Of a stretch of 22,229 nucleotides of DNA, positions 1-5,994 are shown piece after piece. Below the pieces are notes generated by a model. It was not told the origin of the DNA. It saw nothing but the letters and a program-made list of their open reading frames with translations, and made no database searches. Within the stretch, counting starts at the first letter, position 1, and every line of letters begins with the position of its first letter. The stretch lies in NCBI GenBank assembly GCA_023459675.1, contig JAEWTC010000052.1:1-22229 (forward strand). Direction: 5' to 3'. Source of the stretch: Bacillota bacterium. GTDB lineage: Bacteria > Bacillota > Clostridia > Christensenellales > Aristaeellaceae. A program made the translations under genes and the position numbers.

Positions 1-134
1 GTTTTGCCGCGCCCGTTGCGCCCGATCAGCCCAAGGCGCCAGCTGGTGTCAACCTGAAAAGAAAGATCGGTAAACACGTCGTCATAACTGCCTTCATAGG
101 CAAAGGATACCTGATTGCATTGTAATAGAGCCAT
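1..134 (-). CDS. ABC-F family ATPase, N-terminal fragment (ribosome-protection type likely)
   Basis: Only the first 44 codons lie in the window; the gene runs off the left edge. The protein opens with a short beta-strand region and then the stretch SWRLGLIGRNGRGKT, whose Walker A loop (GRNGRGK, residues 38-44) binds ATP. The GLIGRNGRGKT form, preceded by an aspartate-threonine, is what I know from Lsa/Vga-type ABC-F proteins, which bind the ribosomal E site and dislodge lincosamide, streptogramin A and pleuromutilin antibiotics. Translation factors of the same superfamily (EttA, Uup) are the alternative. There is no transmembrane part in this superfamily. The ATG at 134 follows a GAGGTGAT ribosome binding site at good spacing. 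The gene has its own promoter and a long structured leader, which favours an inducible resistance-type gene. Family assignment is secure; subfamily is inferred from the N-terminus only. Confidence 0.85.
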   Translation of the reverse strand, partial: MALLQCNQVSFAYEGSYDDVFTDLSFQVDTSWRLGLIGRNGRGK

Positions 135-305
135 AATATCACCTCGTGCAAACGCAAGGGGTGGCAAAGAAAAACAGAGCCTTCCGGCCGCGTCATCCTG
201 CCGACAGCAAACAAAATCAAGCCGTATCGGCCGACTGTTGCAACCCCCGAAAGTTCAGGGCGGCAGGTTATTCGCGCATCCTTTCAACTCCGTTTCACTG
301 ATGAT
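135..305 (-). promoter_or_regulatory. ABC-F gene 5' leader with uORF and alternative helices
   Basis: The transcript leader between the predicted start site (about 304) and the ABC-F ATG is about 170 bases. It contains a three-codon upstream ORF (268-279). Directly after its stop codon a CCTGCCG segment (261-267) is exactly complementary to CGGCAGG (197-203). Inside that loop are smaller hairpins, among them a 6-bp stem at about 245-260 and GCCG-ATA-CGGC at about 221-231. A U-rich run follows at about 168-176. This layout resembles ribosome-mediated attenuation leaders of antibiotic-resistance ABC-F and erm genes. A strong intrinsic terminator is not obvious: the stem before the U-run is only 3-4 bp. 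Confidence 0.5.
268..279 (-). CDS. three-codon upstream ORF (Met-Arg-Glu-stop) in ABC-F leader
   Basis: The leader reads GGAG, eight bases, then ATG CGC GAA TAA. The GGAG (288-291) is at ideal Shine-Dalgarno spacing, so a ribosome would initiate here soon after the transcript starts. The stop codon abuts one arm of a 7-bp helix (261-267), so a stalled or terminating ribosome would cover it and change the folding. Very short uORFs are known in attenuated resistance leaders. Translation here is inference; a chance ATG is possible. Confidence 0.4.
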   Translation of the reverse strand: MRE

Positions 306-310
306 GGCTT

Positions 311-339
311 ATCCTAGCATGGCGGAAACCGGTTGTCAA
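311..339 (-). promoter_or_regulatory. promoter of the ABC-F gene
   Basis: Read on the minus strand: TTGACA (334-339), 17-bp spacer, TAGGAT (311-316). The -35 is a perfect sigma-A consensus. It begins three bases after the galM stop codon, and an imperfect dyad (324-347) surrounds the -35. Confidence 0.75.
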
Positions 340-342
340 CGG

Positions 343-1380
343 TTACCGCACGCTGAAGCGGTAGGTGGTTTTGGTGAAGTAAACTTCCTCGGGGCGCAGC
401 ACGACGCTGGGAAAGTGCGGGTGATGAATGGAATCCGGGTAGCGCTGCGTTTCCAGGCACACGGCGCTGTACATCGCGTATCTGGCGCCGCCTTTACCGG
501 TCTGGTTCAGGCCCTGCCCCGTATACACCTGTACGCCCGGCAGGTCCGTAATGCACTGCATTTCGCGGCCGGTTTTGGGCGAGTAGAGCGTCGCAATCAG
601 CTTATCCTCCCGGTCCCTGCCCGCGCAATAGTTAAAGTCAACGCCTCGCGCGCCAAGCATCGCGCGGTCCGGTTTGTCCAGCACGTCGCCGATCCGCGTG
701 GGCGTTTGAAAACCGTACACGACGTCCGCCGCGGGGATCAGCTTTCCGGTGGGAATCAGGCCGTCGTCCGCCTCGGTTACGAAGTCCGCGAACACCTGCA
801 GCGTCAGATCGCGGATGTCTTTGGCGTCGTGGCCGTCGAGGTTAAAATAGCTGTGGTTGGTCAGGTTGACGATCGTGAGCTTGTCGGTAGTCGCCCGGTA
901 GGCAATCGTCAGGGCGTTATCATCGTCGAAGGTATAAAGCGCTTCCACGTGCAACGTGCCCGGGAAGCCCTGATCGCCGTCGGGGCTGACAAGGGAAAGC
1001 TTCAGGCCGTGCCGGGTCGCTTCCGCGTCAAACACGCGCATCCCGAAGCCTTCCGGGCCGCCGTGCAGGTTATTGGGGCCGTTATTCGCCTGCAGCGGGA
1101 AGGTTTCACCGCCCAGCGAGAACGACGCGCCTGCGATGCGGTTGCCGTACCGCCCGATCAGCGCGCCCAAGAAGCCGCTGTTGGCTTCGTATGCCGCGGC
1201 GTCGTCATACCCAAGCACGACGTCGCCCAGGTTTCCGCTGCGGTCCGGCACCAGAATGCGGGTAATGACGCCGCCGTAGTTCAGCACGGAAACCGAAGCT
1301 CCGTGCGCGTTGGTCATCGTATATTCCGTGATGGGCCGCCCCGCCCGATCGGTTCCGTATGGTTTCGTCGTCATGTGCAT
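343..1380 (-). CDS. galM: aldose 1-epimerase (galactose mutarotase)
   Basis: 345 residues, full length for the family. GalM interconverts alpha and beta anomers of galactose and glucose in the cytoplasm and feeds beta-sugar metabolism into the Leloir pathway. Seen in the sequence: GRYGNRI (residues 76-82), NNLHGG (103-108), the catalytic acid His176 in NHSYFNL, and the catalytic base Glu310 in CLETQ. The start was placed at ATG 1380 because GGAGG (1387-1391) lies six bases upstream; ATG 1386 is too close to it and ATG 1374 is a second possibility. The gene has its own promoter back to back with that of the next gene. No Leloir partners (galK, galT, galE) are in the window. It is followed almost immediately by the promoter of the ABC-F gene. 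Confidence 0.95.
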   Translation of the reverse strand: MHMTTKPYGTDRAGRPITEYTMTNAHGASVSVLNYGGVITRILVPDRSGNLGDVVLGYDDAAAYEANSGFLGALIGRYGNRIAGASFSLGGETFPLQANNGPNNLHGGPEGFGMRVFDAEATRHGLKLSLVSPDGDQGFPGTLHVEALYTFDDDNALTIAYRATTDKLTIVNLTNHSYFNLDGHDAKDIRDLTLQVFADFVTEADDGLIPTGKLIPAADVVYGFQTPTRIGDVLDKPDRAMLGARGVDFNYCAGRDREDKLIATLYSPKTGREMQCITDLPGVQVYTGQGLNQTGKGGARYAMYSAVCLETQRYPDSIHHPHFPSVVLRPEEVYFTKTTYRFSVR

Positions 1381-1408
1381 GGGCATCCTCCGGCTGAAAA
1401 TTTCCTCA

Positions 1409-1437
1409 AGTATAGCGCACCGCCGATACGGGGTCAA
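1409..1437 (-). promoter_or_regulatory. galM promoter
   Basis: Minus strand: TTGACC (1432-1437), 17-bp spacer, TATACT (1409-1414). Near-consensus sigma-A promoter giving a leader of about 25 bases before galM. Confidence 0.75.
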
Positions 1438-1444
1438 GGCCGCC

Positions 1445-1474
1445 TTGACGAAACGTGTTTGGAAAGCATACAAT
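1445..1474 (+). promoter_or_regulatory. promoter of E2-like acyltransferase gene
   Basis: Plus strand: TTGACG (1445-1450), 18-bp spacer, TACAAT (1469-1474). Its -35 lies only seven bases from the -35 of the divergent galM promoter, so a protein bound between them could act on both. Confidence 0.7.
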
Positions 1475-1511
1475 AATCCTGATTATTCTGATTTATGAAA
1501 GGAAGAACTGC

Positions 1512-2411
1512 ATGTTTGGACGCCGACACGAAGGCCGCCGTGTGCGGAAACTTGACCCCATTATCGAGGCGATGCCCTACCTGATGCCGATGCGCTGCGA
1601 CGCGATGGTGTACATGGATTATGATTTGGATTATGAGCCGATGATGCAGTATATCGCCGAGAAGGCGCGCACCGAACGGATTAAAATCACGTTTCTGGAA
1701 TTACTGATCGCCTCCTATGTTCGCGCCATATCGCAGGTTCCCGAAATCAACCGTTTTATCATCAACAAGCAATATTTCAACCGCACGGAGCTCACCTGCG
1801 CGATGGTGGTTCTCATGGATACCCCGGACGGCAGCGTGAAGGAAAACACCATTAAAATCTGGTTTGATCCTAGCGACACCATTTACGACGTACAGGCGCG
1901 CGTCACCCGCAAGATTGAGCAAAACCGGAAGGTGGAAGACCTGGGAGGGGCGATCAAAATTGCGAAGGTCGTGCTGAAAATCCCAGGGCTTACGTCTCTG
2001 ATTGTTTGGGCGGCGCGTTTTCTGGACCGTTACGGTCTGCTGCCGGGATTTCTGATCGACGAGCTGCCCTTCCACACCGGCCTGTGGCTGACGAACAACG
2101 CCTCCATCGGCCTCAAGGCAGTGCATCACCATATTTACAACTTCGGCAACTCCAGCCTGTTCTTTGCGCTGGGAACGCCGGACCGCGGGTATAAGCTGGA
2201 CGCCAAGGGTAACTCCGTACGGTGCGCCACTATCCCCGTCGGCGTAACGGTGGATGAACGCGTCTGCGCGGGCGCGACGTTTGCCAAGATGTTCAAAATC
2301 ATGCGGGAGTGCCTGAAAAACCCCGAACTTTTGGAAACGCCACCGGAACGGGTGTATTACAACGAAGGGGCGGAATATCACGTACCCAAGCCGGAAGCGA
2401 AAGTAAGCTGA
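1512..2411 (+). CDS. stand-alone 2-oxoacid dehydrogenase E2-like acyltransferase domain protein
   Basis: 299 residues. The whole chain resembles the catalytic acyltransferase domain of dihydrolipoamide acyltransferases (the chloramphenicol acetyltransferase fold); there is no lipoyl domain and no E1/E3-binding domain. Recognisable parts are an N-terminal strand/helix region ending in ITFLELLIASYVRA, the substrate-channel region around residues 85-120, and the C-terminal block IPVGVTVDERVCAGA, where classical E2 enzymes read DHRVIDGA. Here the catalytic His is Glu and the downstream Asp is Ala, so classical acyl transfer is doubtful. I recall similar single-domain proteins in gut Firmicutes annotated only as subunit E2, some with the same His-to-Glu change. 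ATG 1512 was chosen because AAAGGA lies about nine bases upstream; an in-frame GTG at 1455 overlaps the promoter. No E1 or E3 genes are nearby, so it is unlikely to belong to a dehydrogenase complex. Cellular role unknown. Confidence 0.8.
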   Translation: MFGRRHEGRRVRKLDPIIEAMPYLMPMRCDAMVYMDYDLDYEPMMQYIAEKARTERIKITFLELLIASYVRAISQVPEINRFIINKQYFNRTELTCAMVVLMDTPDGSVKENTIKIWFDPSDTIYDVQARVTRKIEQNRKVEDLGGAIKIAKVVLKIPGLTSLIVWAARFLDRYGLLPGFLIDELPFHTGLWLTNNASIGLKAVHHHIYNFGNSSLFFALGTPDRGYKLDAKGNSVRCATIPVGVTVDERVCAGATFAKMFKIMRECLKNPELLETPPERVYYNEGAEYHVPKPEAKVS

Positions 2412-2496
2412 GGATGGAGTTTCATGGGAAAACCGATGCCAGAAACTGCTAAATTGTTACAATCGGGGAAGAGAATTAACGAATTGTATCATGTAG

Positions 2497-2524
2497 TTTA
2501 CAAAATCGAAATATATGATATAAT
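2497..2524 (+). promoter_or_regulatory. promoter of the 546-residue membrane protein gene
   Basis: TTTACA (2497-2502), 16-bp spacer, TATAAT (2519-2524) with an extended -10 TG at 2516-2517. The surrounding 2450-2530 stretch is conspicuously AT-rich against the GC-rich background. It lies in the 160-base gap after the E2-like gene. Confidence 0.75.
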
Positions 2525-2571
2525 GAAAATCCGCCTGTGATAGTTGGATTTGCAACCCGAGGAGACTGAGC

Positions 2572-4212
2572 ATGAATTCTGGCCGCACCAAATATACATC
2601 CACGCCGACTTTCGGTATGCAACGGCGCGGCTTTGGCAAGAAACACACGGAAGCCAAGCCGATTGCGGAGTTGGACTTCACACAAAAACCAACCCCTGAT
2701 TTCGACGCACCGGTTTCCGGCGCACCCGATCTGTTTGGAATGCCGCAGGGAATTTATCACGATCCCGTTCCGCGGCAGGTACCGGCGCCGTATCAGGCGA
2801 TGCCCGTACAGGGCATGAACGGCGGCTTTGCGGCTCCCATGCAGAACGCGGGCATGCAGCCGGCGTACCCCTTATACGGCGTGGGGCAGGGGAACCCCTA
2901 CGGCGAAACGGCCCAGCCGTTCACCGGCACGCCGCTTCCGCAGATCCCCCCGCTTGCCAACACGGCGCAGGCCGCGCCTTCGTACGGTGGCACCGTGCGC
3001 GCGCAGGGGTATGTGCCGCCCTCCGCGTATCAGACCGAGCAACCGGCAGGAATGCCGTTCAGCAATATGGCGACGGGCTACCCGGGGCAGAGCGTGCCCT
3101 ACAGCCAGCCCGTGTTTGCCGCGCAGCAGCCGTTTAACCGGCCGGCCGGCGGCGCTGGTTTCAACGGGTATTCCGGCGGCAATACGCCGCCGTCCCAGCC
3201 TTCCGGGAGGAGAAACAGACAGCCGCTGGATATCGAGAGCGTGCTGAAAATGTTATTGTATATCATTTTGCCGGTCGCGTTCGTGCTTTGCATTGCGCTG
3301 CCCGGCGAATTTGATATCCTGCGCTACCTGTTCATGACGGCCTGCGCGGCTTCGGTGGGTATCCTGTGGTACCGGCAATCGTTTACTTCGCAGCTGCGCA
3401 CGGGGATCACGATCGGCTACGGGCTGATGTGCGTGATCGTTGTCGTGATGCTTTTATCGGGTTCCAACAGCGATATCATCCAGGGCAGCCCCAACATCAC
3501 GCCCCAGCAGACGCCCGTGATTACGGAGGAGCCGGAGGCGGCCGCACAGGGTTACAGCGCCGATCAGGCGCCCGTCACAACGCCGCCGGCGCAGATCGCC
3601 CCGGCGGAGAGCGAGGCGGGCTTGCGTTTGGCCGCCTTCATGGATAACTGGAAAGTGAACGACGTTGAAAACATGCTGGGCTACGTGATGCCCTCCTGGC
3701 GCCAAGCGCAGGCCGATGGTGCCGCCGCCCTGTTCATCATCATTTCCAACCGCACGCCGCTGGAGTATACCATCGAAACGATTTCCGGCTCGGACAACGA
3801 TACGTCCCGCTCCGTTACGATGACCGCGCTCATCGACAAGAACAACGGCAACGACCCCGTGAAGTACCGTTTCGTTATTCTGATGGATAAAGAGGGCAGC
3901 GACTGGTTTGTGGATCCCAAATCCTTATCCACCAACGACGTGGACAAGACGGAGCCCACGGTGGTGCCCGATAATCTGGACGCGATCTTTACCCTTGCGC
4001 CGCGCACAACCGTTACGCCCATCCCGCCGGACAGCACGCTTCTCTATTACAACGCGAACGGCGGCAAGTATTACCATGCCGATCCGGAGTGTATCGCGGT
4101 GAATACGAAATACCTGCCCATGGCCACGTTTACGTTCGGCGAGCTTGGCAACAAGCCATATAGCTCGTTACAGCCCTGCCTCAAGTGCAACGCGCCGACA
4201 AGGCCCAAATAG
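2572..4212 (+). CDS. membrane protein: disordered Pro/Gln/Gly-rich N-terminus, three TM segments, extracellular domain, HCCC tail
   Basis: 546 residues, function not recognised. Residues 1-215 are low-complexity, rich in Pro, Gln, Gly, Ala, Tyr and Met, and probably disordered on the cytoplasmic side. Three hydrophobic segments follow (about 226-244, 249-266, 279-295). A Thr/Pro/Glu-rich linker (about 300-345) leads to a compact domain (about 345-455) that looks like the small NTF2/DUF4878-type folds found outside Gram-positive cells. A second Pro/Thr linker precedes a C-terminal module with His502, Cys507, Cys536 and Cys539 in the pattern YYHxxxxC...PCLKC, which resembles Ada-type or nuclease-associated metal-binding tails. 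This suggests a zinc site outside the membrane. ATG 2572 has GAGGAG seven bases upstream. It is monocistronic: own promoter, strong terminator. The first domain assignment is a guess from composition; the topology and Cys/His pattern are seen directly. Confidence 0.8.
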   Translation: MNSGRTKYTSTPTFGMQRRGFGKKHTEAKPIAELDFTQKPTPDFDAPVSGAPDLFGMPQGIYHDPVPRQVPAPYQAMPVQGMNGGFAAPMQNAGMQPAYPLYGVGQGNPYGETAQPFTGTPLPQIPPLANTAQAAPSYGGTVRAQGYVPPSAYQTEQPAGMPFSNMATGYPGQSVPYSQPVFAAQQPFNRPAGGAGFNGYSGGNTPPSQPSGRRNRQPLDIESVLKMLLYIILPVAFVLCIALPGEFDILRYLFMTACAASVGILWYRQSFTSQLRTGITIGYGLMCVIVVVMLLSGSNSDIIQGSPNITPQQTPVITEEPEAAAQGYSADQAPVTTPPAQIAPAESEAGLRLAAFMDNWKVNDVENMLGYVMPSWRQAQADGAAALFIIISNRTPLEYTIETISGSDNDTSRSVTMTALIDKNNGNDPVKYRFVILMDKEGSDWFVDPKSLSTNDVDKTEPTVVPDNLDAIFTLAPRTTVTPIPPDSTLLYYNANGGKYYHADPECIAVNTKYLPMATFTFGELGNKPYSSLQPCLKCNAPTRPK

Positions 4213-4216
4213 ACAA

Positions 4217-4256
4217 CAAAAAAAGCCGTACCCCGTGGGGGTACGGCCTTTTTTTC
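4217..4256. terminator. bidirectional intrinsic terminator
   Basis: Perfect 10-bp stem GCCGTACCCC (4225-4234), loop GTG, GGGGTACGGC (4238-4247), flanked by an A-run on the left and a T-run on the right. It serves both the convergent membrane-protein gene and the clp/lon operon ending at 4258. Confidence 0.95.
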
Positions 4257-4257
4257 C

Positions 4258-5373
4258 TTACAGCTGCAGCTGATATTGCCGGTAGGTGCGGTAGGGTTTC
4301 GCGCCCGCGCGCTCCAGCGAAAGCGAGCTTTGCAGATTGGTTTCGTCGATGGCGGAGATCTCGAACGCCTGAATGCCGAGTTCCTTGGCGCGCTGCACCA
4401 TGTAGAGCATCATCGCCGCGTTCACGGCTTTGTTGTGGAAGTCCGGAGCGACGAAAACCATGGAGCAGCGGGCGGTGCGGATTTTGTGGAAAATGCGGGC
4501 TACCCAGCCGACCGGAAACAGCCGCCCGTTGATCATTTTAGCGAGCTTCGAATAATCCGAATAGGCCACGGCGACGCCCACCAAACGGTTTCCGACGTAC
4601 GCTGTCACAGGCAGATCCGCCTTGGTATAGCGCAGAATGGACCGCAATTCGTAAAGCGTGTCGTCGATCGTGGGGGGAATGACCTCGGAATCAGACGGCA
4701 GGGCTTTGGCAATCATGTTTGCCACGTCGCGCGCGAGGGTTTCCTGGTTGTCCGGCCGCAGATCGGCGCCCGCTACCCTGAACCCGAAACGGTTTTGGGC
4801 CATGGCGGACAGCTTTTCATAAGCGGCGGTGGGGAATTCGTTCGTCTTGAGCAGGTAGGCGCGGTGATCGCGGAATTTCGTAAACCCGTACTCGGTGAAC
4901 AGCCTGTGGTAATACGGCGGGTTATAGGGGTTGAAAAGGGAGTTCAGGCTGTCGAACCCTTCAAAGAGCAGGCCCTCGGTATAATCGTCAAAGCCTGGTT
5001 CCTTGGGGCCGATGATCGTCTTCATCCCCAGCTGCTGGAGGTACTGCACGGCCGCGTCCAGCACGGCGCGGGCATACTCCAGGTTGTCCTCGCTTTCAAA
5101 CAGGGCGATGTACCCGCGTTTGGTTTGCAGGCGCTCGTTGCTGCGCTCGTCCACCCCTGCCAGCACCCGCGCCACGGGGCGGTCGTCGTCATAGGCGAGG
5201 AACAGGGCATGGGGCCCGTTGCGCCAGGGATTGTGCACGCCGATCAGGTGATGCAGCTCCATGCGTTTCATGGGAGGAACCCAATAAGGATCTTTACGGT
5301 ACAGGCGCCGGGGCAGTGCTAAAAACGGGCGGACGCCTTCGGGTGTCTTCTGGAGGGTTTCCACATGAATCAT
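4258..5373 (-). CDS. GNAT-like N-acetyltransferase family protein (YghO-like)
   Basis: 371 residues. The N-terminus has the motif LPRRLYRKDPYWVPP (about residues 20-34) followed by FLAYDDDRPVARVLAGVDE, typical of a family usually annotated as GNAT acetyltransferase and related to E. coli YghO. A second acetyltransferase-like half is suggested near the C-terminus (about 285-365: FVAPDFHNKAVNAAM, then ETNLQSSLSLERAGAK, the last resembling the Asn-x-x-S-x-x-x-x-x-x-x-GF closing motif of GNAT domains). Acetyl-CoA is the likely cofactor; the acceptor is unknown. ATG 5373 follows AAAGGGGG by about nine bases. It is the last gene of the tig-clp-lon-engB run, 22 bases after engB, and ends at the bidirectional terminator. 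Its place in a protein quality-control operon is unexplained. Confidence 0.75.
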   Translation of the reverse strand: MIHVETLQKTPEGVRPFLALPRRLYRKDPYWVPPMKRMELHHLIGVHNPWRNGPHALFLAYDDDRPVARVLAGVDERSNERLQTKRGYIALFESEDNLEYARAVLDAAVQYLQQLGMKTIIGPKEPGFDDYTEGLLFEGFDSLNSLFNPYNPPYYHRLFTEYGFTKFRDHRAYLLKTNEFPTAAYEKLSAMAQNRFGFRVAGADLRPDNQETLARDVANMIAKALPSDSEVIPPTIDDTLYELRSILRYTKADLPVTAYVGNRLVGVAVAYSDYSKLAKMINGRLFPVGWVARIFHKIRTARCSMVFVAPDFHNKAVNAAMMLYMVQRAKELGIQAFEISAIDETNLQSSLSLERAGAKPYRTYRQYQLQL

Positions 5374-5395
5374 TACGATTTCCCCCTTTGCATAA

Positions 5396-5992
5396 TCAAT
5401 GCTGCGCAGGCGTGGAGAAGACGGTTTCGATGAGGCGTATCAGCTCCTCGCGTCCATCTTGGTTCTCCGCCGAGAAGGGGATGATCTCCCAGGGCTGCTT
5501 TTGCATAGCCCGGCAGATGGGGGCGAGGTGCTTCATGCGCGCACCGCGGCTGATTTTATCGGCCTTGGTGGCGATCACCGTAAACGGAATGCCGAGGGCA
5601 CGGTAAAACGAAGTCATGGCGATATCCTCGGACGTGGGCTCGTGGCGGATATCCACCAGCTGCAGCGCGTGCTTGAGCAGCGTGCTGTTTTGGAAATAGG
5701 CTTCCATCATCCGGCCCCAGCGCTGCTTTTCCTCCTGGTTGACTTTGGCAAAGCCGTACCCGGGAAGGTCGATCAGGTGGAAGGCGCCGTCGATGAGGAA
5801 TACGTTAATCAGCCGCGTTTTGCCCGGCGTTGAGGAGGTTTTGCAGAGCTTCTTTTGCATTGTCAGCGTATTGATCAGCGAGCTTTTTCCAACGTTGCTG
5901 CGGCCGACCACCGCAAGCTGCGGCAGGCATATGGGCAGCGCTTCGCCGTACTGGGCCATGCTGGTGACAAACGTTGCGTCCTGTATGTTCAT
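5396..5992 (-). CDS. engB: ribosome biogenesis GTP-binding protein EngB/YsxC
   Basis: 198 residues, normal for the family. This small TRAFAC GTPase assists late 50S subunit assembly. All G motifs are visible: G1 GRSNVGKSS (near residue 30), TPGKTR for G2, DLPGYG for G3, ATKAD for G4 and FSAEN for G5. The start MNIQDATFVTS matches the usual EngB N-terminus. ATG 5992 sits two bases after the lon stop codon, with AGGG about eight bases upstream inside lon; the longer form from ATG 6019 would overlap lon and lacks family support. Following lon directly is the conserved Bacillota order, and translation is probably coupled to lon. Confidence 0.95.
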   Translation of the reverse strand: MNIQDATFVTSMAQYGEALPICLPQLAVVGRSNVGKSSLINTLTMQKKLCKTSSTPGKTRLINVFLIDGAFHLIDLPGYGFAKVNQEEKQRWGRMMEAYFQNSTLLKHALQLVDIRHEPTSEDIAMTSFYRALGIPFTVIATKADKISRGARMKHLAPICRAMQKQPWEIIPFSAENQDGREELIRLIETVFSTPAQH

Positions 5993-5994
5993 CA

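Noticed and set aside
26..220. Minus-strand reading frame overlapping the ABC-F start and leader
   Set aside because: It starts with TTG without a ribosome binding site and is out of frame with the clear ABC-F gene.
115..1476. Long plus-strand reading frame opposite galM
   Set aside because: It is antisense to a complete, motif-bearing galM and its sequence resembles no family; an artefact of GC-rich codon usage.
4276..5322. Plus-strand frame opposite the GNAT-like gene
   Set aside because: Mirror frame of a real gene; no start signal and no family features.
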